Shown in pieces: positions 6,822 through 8,613 of a stretch of DNA of 8,613 nucleotides. The stretch is taken from NCBI GenBank assembly GCA_023134955.1, contig JAGLUC010000453.1:1-8613 (forward strand), in the 5' to 3' direction. Position numbers and translations under genes: made by a program. A model generated the notes under the pieces. That model worked only from the letters and a program-made list of their open reading frames with translations. It had not been told where the DNA came from and searched no databases. Positions within the stretch are counted from its first letter, which is position 1. Each line of letters opens with the position of its first letter. Source of the DNA: Methylococcales bacterium. Its GTDB lineage: Bacteria; Pseudomonadota; Gammaproteobacteria; Methylococcales; Methylomonadaceae.

Positions 6822-8044
6822 AAATATTACATATAGTTGCTGGTGATTTAAGAGGTGGAGCTGCAAGGGGTGCTTACTGGCTTCATCATGCTTTAATAGA
6901 ATTTGGAATTGATAGTAAAGTTTTCACAAATAGTAATACAACTCTAGGGGATGATTGTGTCATATCCACAACGCAAACAAAAAAAGATAAACTATCTAAT
7001 ATTTTTAGAATACAGATAGAACAACTTATTGTAAGGCTTTATAAAAATCAAAATATTTTTAGTACTGGAGTATTTGGAATAGATTTTACAAAAATAAAAG
7101 AATATAAAGAAGCCGATATTATTCATCTCCATTGGATAAATGGTAGTTTTATAAATATCAAACATTTGAGTAAAATAGATAAACCAATTATTTGGACTAT
7201 GAGAGATATGTGGCCAATGACGGGTGGATGTCATTATGCTATGGAGTGTGTAAAGTATAAAATAGGCTGTGGGAGCTGTGAGCAGCTTAATCGCAATAGT
7301 AATTATGATCTTTCTAAATTTATTTTAAATAGAAAAAAGAAGTATTTACCTAAAATTATGAAGATAGTAGGTATTAGCAATTGGTTAAGTCAAAAAGCAA
7401 AAGAAAGTTTATTATTTAAAGATTTTGATATAAGAATTATCTCTAACAACATTGATACTAAAGCATTTTTTCCATTAGAAAAAAAGATTGCTAAAGATAT
7501 CTTAGGTATAAAAACAGATAAAAAGATAATATTATTAGGCTCTGCTATCTTAAAAGATTTTTATAAAGGGCTTGGAAAATATTTAGAAGCTATTAACCTT
7601 TTAGATAATAATAAATACTTTTTATGTTTTTTTGGAAATGTAGATAAAAGCATTGGTGATAATTTAGGATTTGAATATAAAAATTTTGGTTATCTAAATG
7701 ATAATATTTCATTACGACTTGCATATAGTTGTGCTAATGTATTTGTAGCGCCAAGTTTGATGGATGCATTTGGTAAAACATTAGCTGAATCTATGTCTTG
7801 TGGTACTCCTGTAGTTTGTTTTGATGCAACAGGTCCTAAAGATATTGTTACACATAAAAAAGACGGATATAAAGCTAAGCCTTTTAAAAGTGAAGATTTG
7901 GCTAGTGGAATAGTGTGGGTTCTTAATGCTGATAATTACGATGAACTTTGTCAAAATGCTAGAAAAAAAGTTTTGAAAGAGTTTGAAGCGAAAGTGGTGG
8001 CAAAGAAATATATAGAGTTATATGAGGGTATATTAAATGACTGA
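6818..8044 (+). CDS. GT4 family glycosyltransferase with a four-cysteine motif
   Basis: This 408-residue GT-B glycosyltransferase has the GT4 N-terminal loop GDLRGGAARGAYWLHHAL at 9-26, IIHLHW at 101-106 and the subfamily motif TMRDMWPMTGGCHY at 127-140. The C-terminal nucleotide-sugar site reads DAFGKTLAESMSCGTPVV (316-333), so the usual E-x7-E pair is Asp316-x7-Glu324, a common variant. Cysteines 138, 144, 151 and 154 cluster after the motif and match a known GT4 subgroup; they could bind metal, but that is inference. The GTG start at 6818 overlaps the previous TGA by 4 bp (GTGA), a typical coupled start. Its stop overlaps the next reading frame by 8 bp. It probably adds one residue of the repeat unit in the cytoplasm. 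Confidence 0.9.
   Translation: MKILHIVAGDLRGGAARGAYWLHHALIEFGIDSKVFTNSNTTLGDDCVISTTQTKKDKLSNIFRIQIEQLIVRLYKNQNIFSTGVFGIDFTKIKEYKEADIIHLHWINGSFINIKHLSKIDKPIIWTMRDMWPMTGGCHYAMECVKYKIGCGSCEQLNRNSNYDLSKFILNRKKKYLPKIMKIVGISNWLSQKAKESLLFKDFDIRIISNNIDTKAFFPLEKKIAKDILGIKTDKKIILLGSAILKDFYKGLGKYLEAINLLDNNKYFLCFFGNVDKSIGDNLGFEYKNFGYLNDNISLRLAYSCANVFVAPSLMDAFGKTLAESMSCGTPVVCFDATGPKDIVTHKKDGYKAKPFKSEDLASGIVWVLNADNYDELCQNARKKVLKEFEAKVVAKKYIELYEGILND
8024..8028 (+). promoter_or_regulatory. Strong ribosome binding site for a truncated gene
   Basis: GAGGG lies inside the end of the GT4 gene, 8 nt before ATG 8037. It is among the best Shine-Dalgarno matches in the window and shows that a real gene began here, although only 28 codons of it remain. 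Confidence 0.6.
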
Positions 8045-8123
8045 GCTACACAATGAATGGAATAGTCTAAAACAAAAGATTCAAACTAAAGAAATTAAAA
8101 TAAACATCAAAGATAAAATATAA
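8037..8123 (+). pseudogene. 5' remnant of the eighth operon gene, cut off by a repeat (possibly PemK/MazF-like)
   Basis: This frame encodes 28 residues starting MTELHNEWNSLKQKIQ and ends at a TAA that coincides with the start of the GC-rich repeat at 8124. It overlaps the upstream stop by 8 bp and has a strong ribosome binding site, as a genuine coupled gene would. The protein is charged, helical-looking and AT-rich like its neighbours, and it looks like a beginning with no continuation. The EWN-x-x-K pattern near the start recalls the N-terminus of long PemK/MazF-family endoribonuclease toxins, but 28 residues cannot settle this. The simplest reading is a gene broken by insertion or deletion at about 8120-8124. 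A functional 28-residue peptide is less likely. Confidence 0.5.
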
Positions 8124-8234
8124 GGGGTCTGACCCTGAGGGATCCCCATGAAATTTAGAGCTCCCTGTCGCTGCCGTGTCATACCCCTTCATCATGAGAT
8201 TGCTTCGGTCATTTTATTCCCTCGCAATGACGTG
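8124..8234. repeat. GC-rich composite of palindromic intergenic repeats
   Basis: Positions 8121-8240 are about 48% G+C, against roughly 25-30% nearby. The stretch begins with GGGTC-T-GACCC (8125-8135), then the 8-bp palindrome GGGATCCC (8139-8146). It ends with an imperfect element in which ATTGC (8199-8203) pairs with GCAAT (8224-8228), and GTCAT (8178-8182) with ATGAC (8227-8231). GGGGTCTGACCC and the ATTGCTTCG...CTCGCAATGACG unit both resemble dispersed palindromes I recall from many bacterial genomes; that is from memory and unsearched. No transposase or coding sequence lies within it. It probably consists of two non-autonomous elements side by side. Confidence 0.6.
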
Positions 8235-8241
8235 TTTTTTT
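8199..8241 (+). terminator. Possible weak terminator: imperfect hairpin followed by T7
   Basis: The ATTGC/GCAAT stem (8199-8228) is followed after 6 nt by seven T (8235-8241). The stem is only 5 bp with a 20-nt loop, so termination would be inefficient. It is the only T-run-linked hairpin seen after the operon. Confidence 0.2.
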
Positions 8242-8359
8242 CCGAGTATTAAATGGAAGAAAACGGCTACTTGAAATAAATAAGGAAAGGTCTGAAGCGG
8301 AATTGCGTTTGCTTGATATTTTAAAAAGTTTTTCTTTAAGAAAAGAATGTTGGTTATAA
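8231..8359 (+). pseudogene. Unidentified open fragment after the repeat, no start codon
   Basis: A 42-codon open frame with no ATG runs from just after the repeat to TAA 8357-8359. From 8255 it reads GRKRLLEINKERSEAELRLL and then a Leu/Lys-rich tail ending ECWL. The Glu/Lys/Leu-rich amphipathic pattern looks like the helical C-terminus of a lost protein. I do not recognise the family and the frame may be chance. There is no sign that it is translated. Positions 8360-8405 hold nothing recognisable, and no complete gene lies between 8124 and 8405. Confidence 0.25.
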
Positions 8360-8405
8360 ATTTTCTGCAAGTATCATGCATGACATGTAAATTTATTTTT
8401 ATTAA

Positions 8406-8613
8406 ATGCTAGATAAATTTTCTGAGAAACCACTAAAATCTAATATTGTTACTACAGAAAAATTACTTGAGCTTGCTAATAAATATAATATTCAAAGGTT
8501 TGTATTTGTTAGTAGTTGCGCGGTATGTGGTGATGCTCAAGAAGATGAAGTATGTGCGCCAATTATCTCTAATGGAATTATTAAATTAAAAATCATTCAG
8601 GATTTTTGTAAAA
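8406..8613 (+). pseudogene. Decayed fragment of a GalE-like NAD-dependent sugar epimerase (runs off the window)
   Basis: From ATG 8406 the frame reads 69 residues to the window edge and matches the middle of extended short-chain dehydrogenases such as UDP-glucose 4-epimerase. KLLELANKYNIQRFVFVSS aligns with the helix and strand leading to the catalytic Ser, and CAVCGDAQEDE with the AVYGD loop. The N-terminal Rossmann half (about 85-100 residues with GxxGxxG) is missing; upstream in this frame are stops at 8388-8390 and 8403-8405. The catalytic YxxxK has become NGIIK, with Asn for Tyr and the Lys kept, and the conserved Tyr of VYG is Cys. Both changes are one base from a Tyr codon. No good ribosome binding site precedes the ATG. 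All this points to a truncated, inactive remnant, formerly perhaps a nucleotide-sugar enzyme of this cluster. Confidence 0.7.

Noticed and set aside
114..8149. Shared 8-mers (ATCCCCAT at 114-121 and 8142-8149; TCCCCATG at 219-226 and 8143-8150) as flanking direct repeats or attachment sites
   Set aside because: Eight bases are too short to support site-specific insertion, and the surrounding repeats at the two ends are otherwise unrelated.

Overview
The window is a low-GC stretch holding a surface-polysaccharide (O-antigen or capsule type) gene cluster, all on the + strand. The low GC, the tightly packed genes, the TTG and GTG starts and the G-tracts inside AT-rich genes suit a Campylobacterota host such as a Sulfurimonas- or Arcobacter-like bacterium. 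An AT-rich gammaproteobacterium cannot be excluded, because the flanking palindromic repeats and the flippase N-terminus occur widely. No rRNA, tRNA, CRISPR array or complete transposase was seen.

Layout. Positions 1-57 hold the tail of an upstream gene. Positions 58-269 hold an A/T hairpin and a GC-rich cluster of palindromic repeats that runs almost to the first complete gene. From 270 to 8044 there are seven contiguous genes: a Wzx-type flippase (270-1589), two different FkbM-family methyltransferases (1592-2326 and 2326-3102), a GT11 fucosyltransferase-like enzyme (3109-3975), a GT4 glycosyltransferase fused to a SAM methyltransferase (3972-5729), a CgeB-like glycosyltransferase (5730-6821) and a second GT4 glycosyltransferase (6818-8044). 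Junctions run from a 6-bp gap to a 4-bp overlap, so one translationally coupled operon is likely. An eighth gene starts at 8037 with a strong ribosome binding site and stops after 28 codons, where a second GC-rich palindromic repeat begins (8124-8234). Beyond it lie an unidentified open fragment (8231-8359) and a decayed remnant of a GalE-like sugar epimerase running off the window (8406-8613).

How the genes work together. The three glycosyltransferase genes plus the GT11 gene would build a lipid-linked oligosaccharide on the cytoplasmic face. The two FkbM enzymes and the fused methyltransferase domain could add up to three O-methyl groups. Wzx would flip the product across the inner membrane. 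No polymerase (wzy), chain-length regulator, initiating transferase or nucleotide-sugar synthesis gene is in the window, so these must lie outside it.

Most notable points. A G7 run sits inside the fucosyltransferase gene (candidate phase-variable switch). A GT4-methyltransferase fusion carries its own G6 and A9 runs. GC falls steeply along wzx, suggesting a recombination joint. The 3' edge is a repeat-rich graveyard in which one operon gene and one epimerase have been broken. I found no convincing wholly new system; the cluster is a recognisable type in an unusual arrangement.
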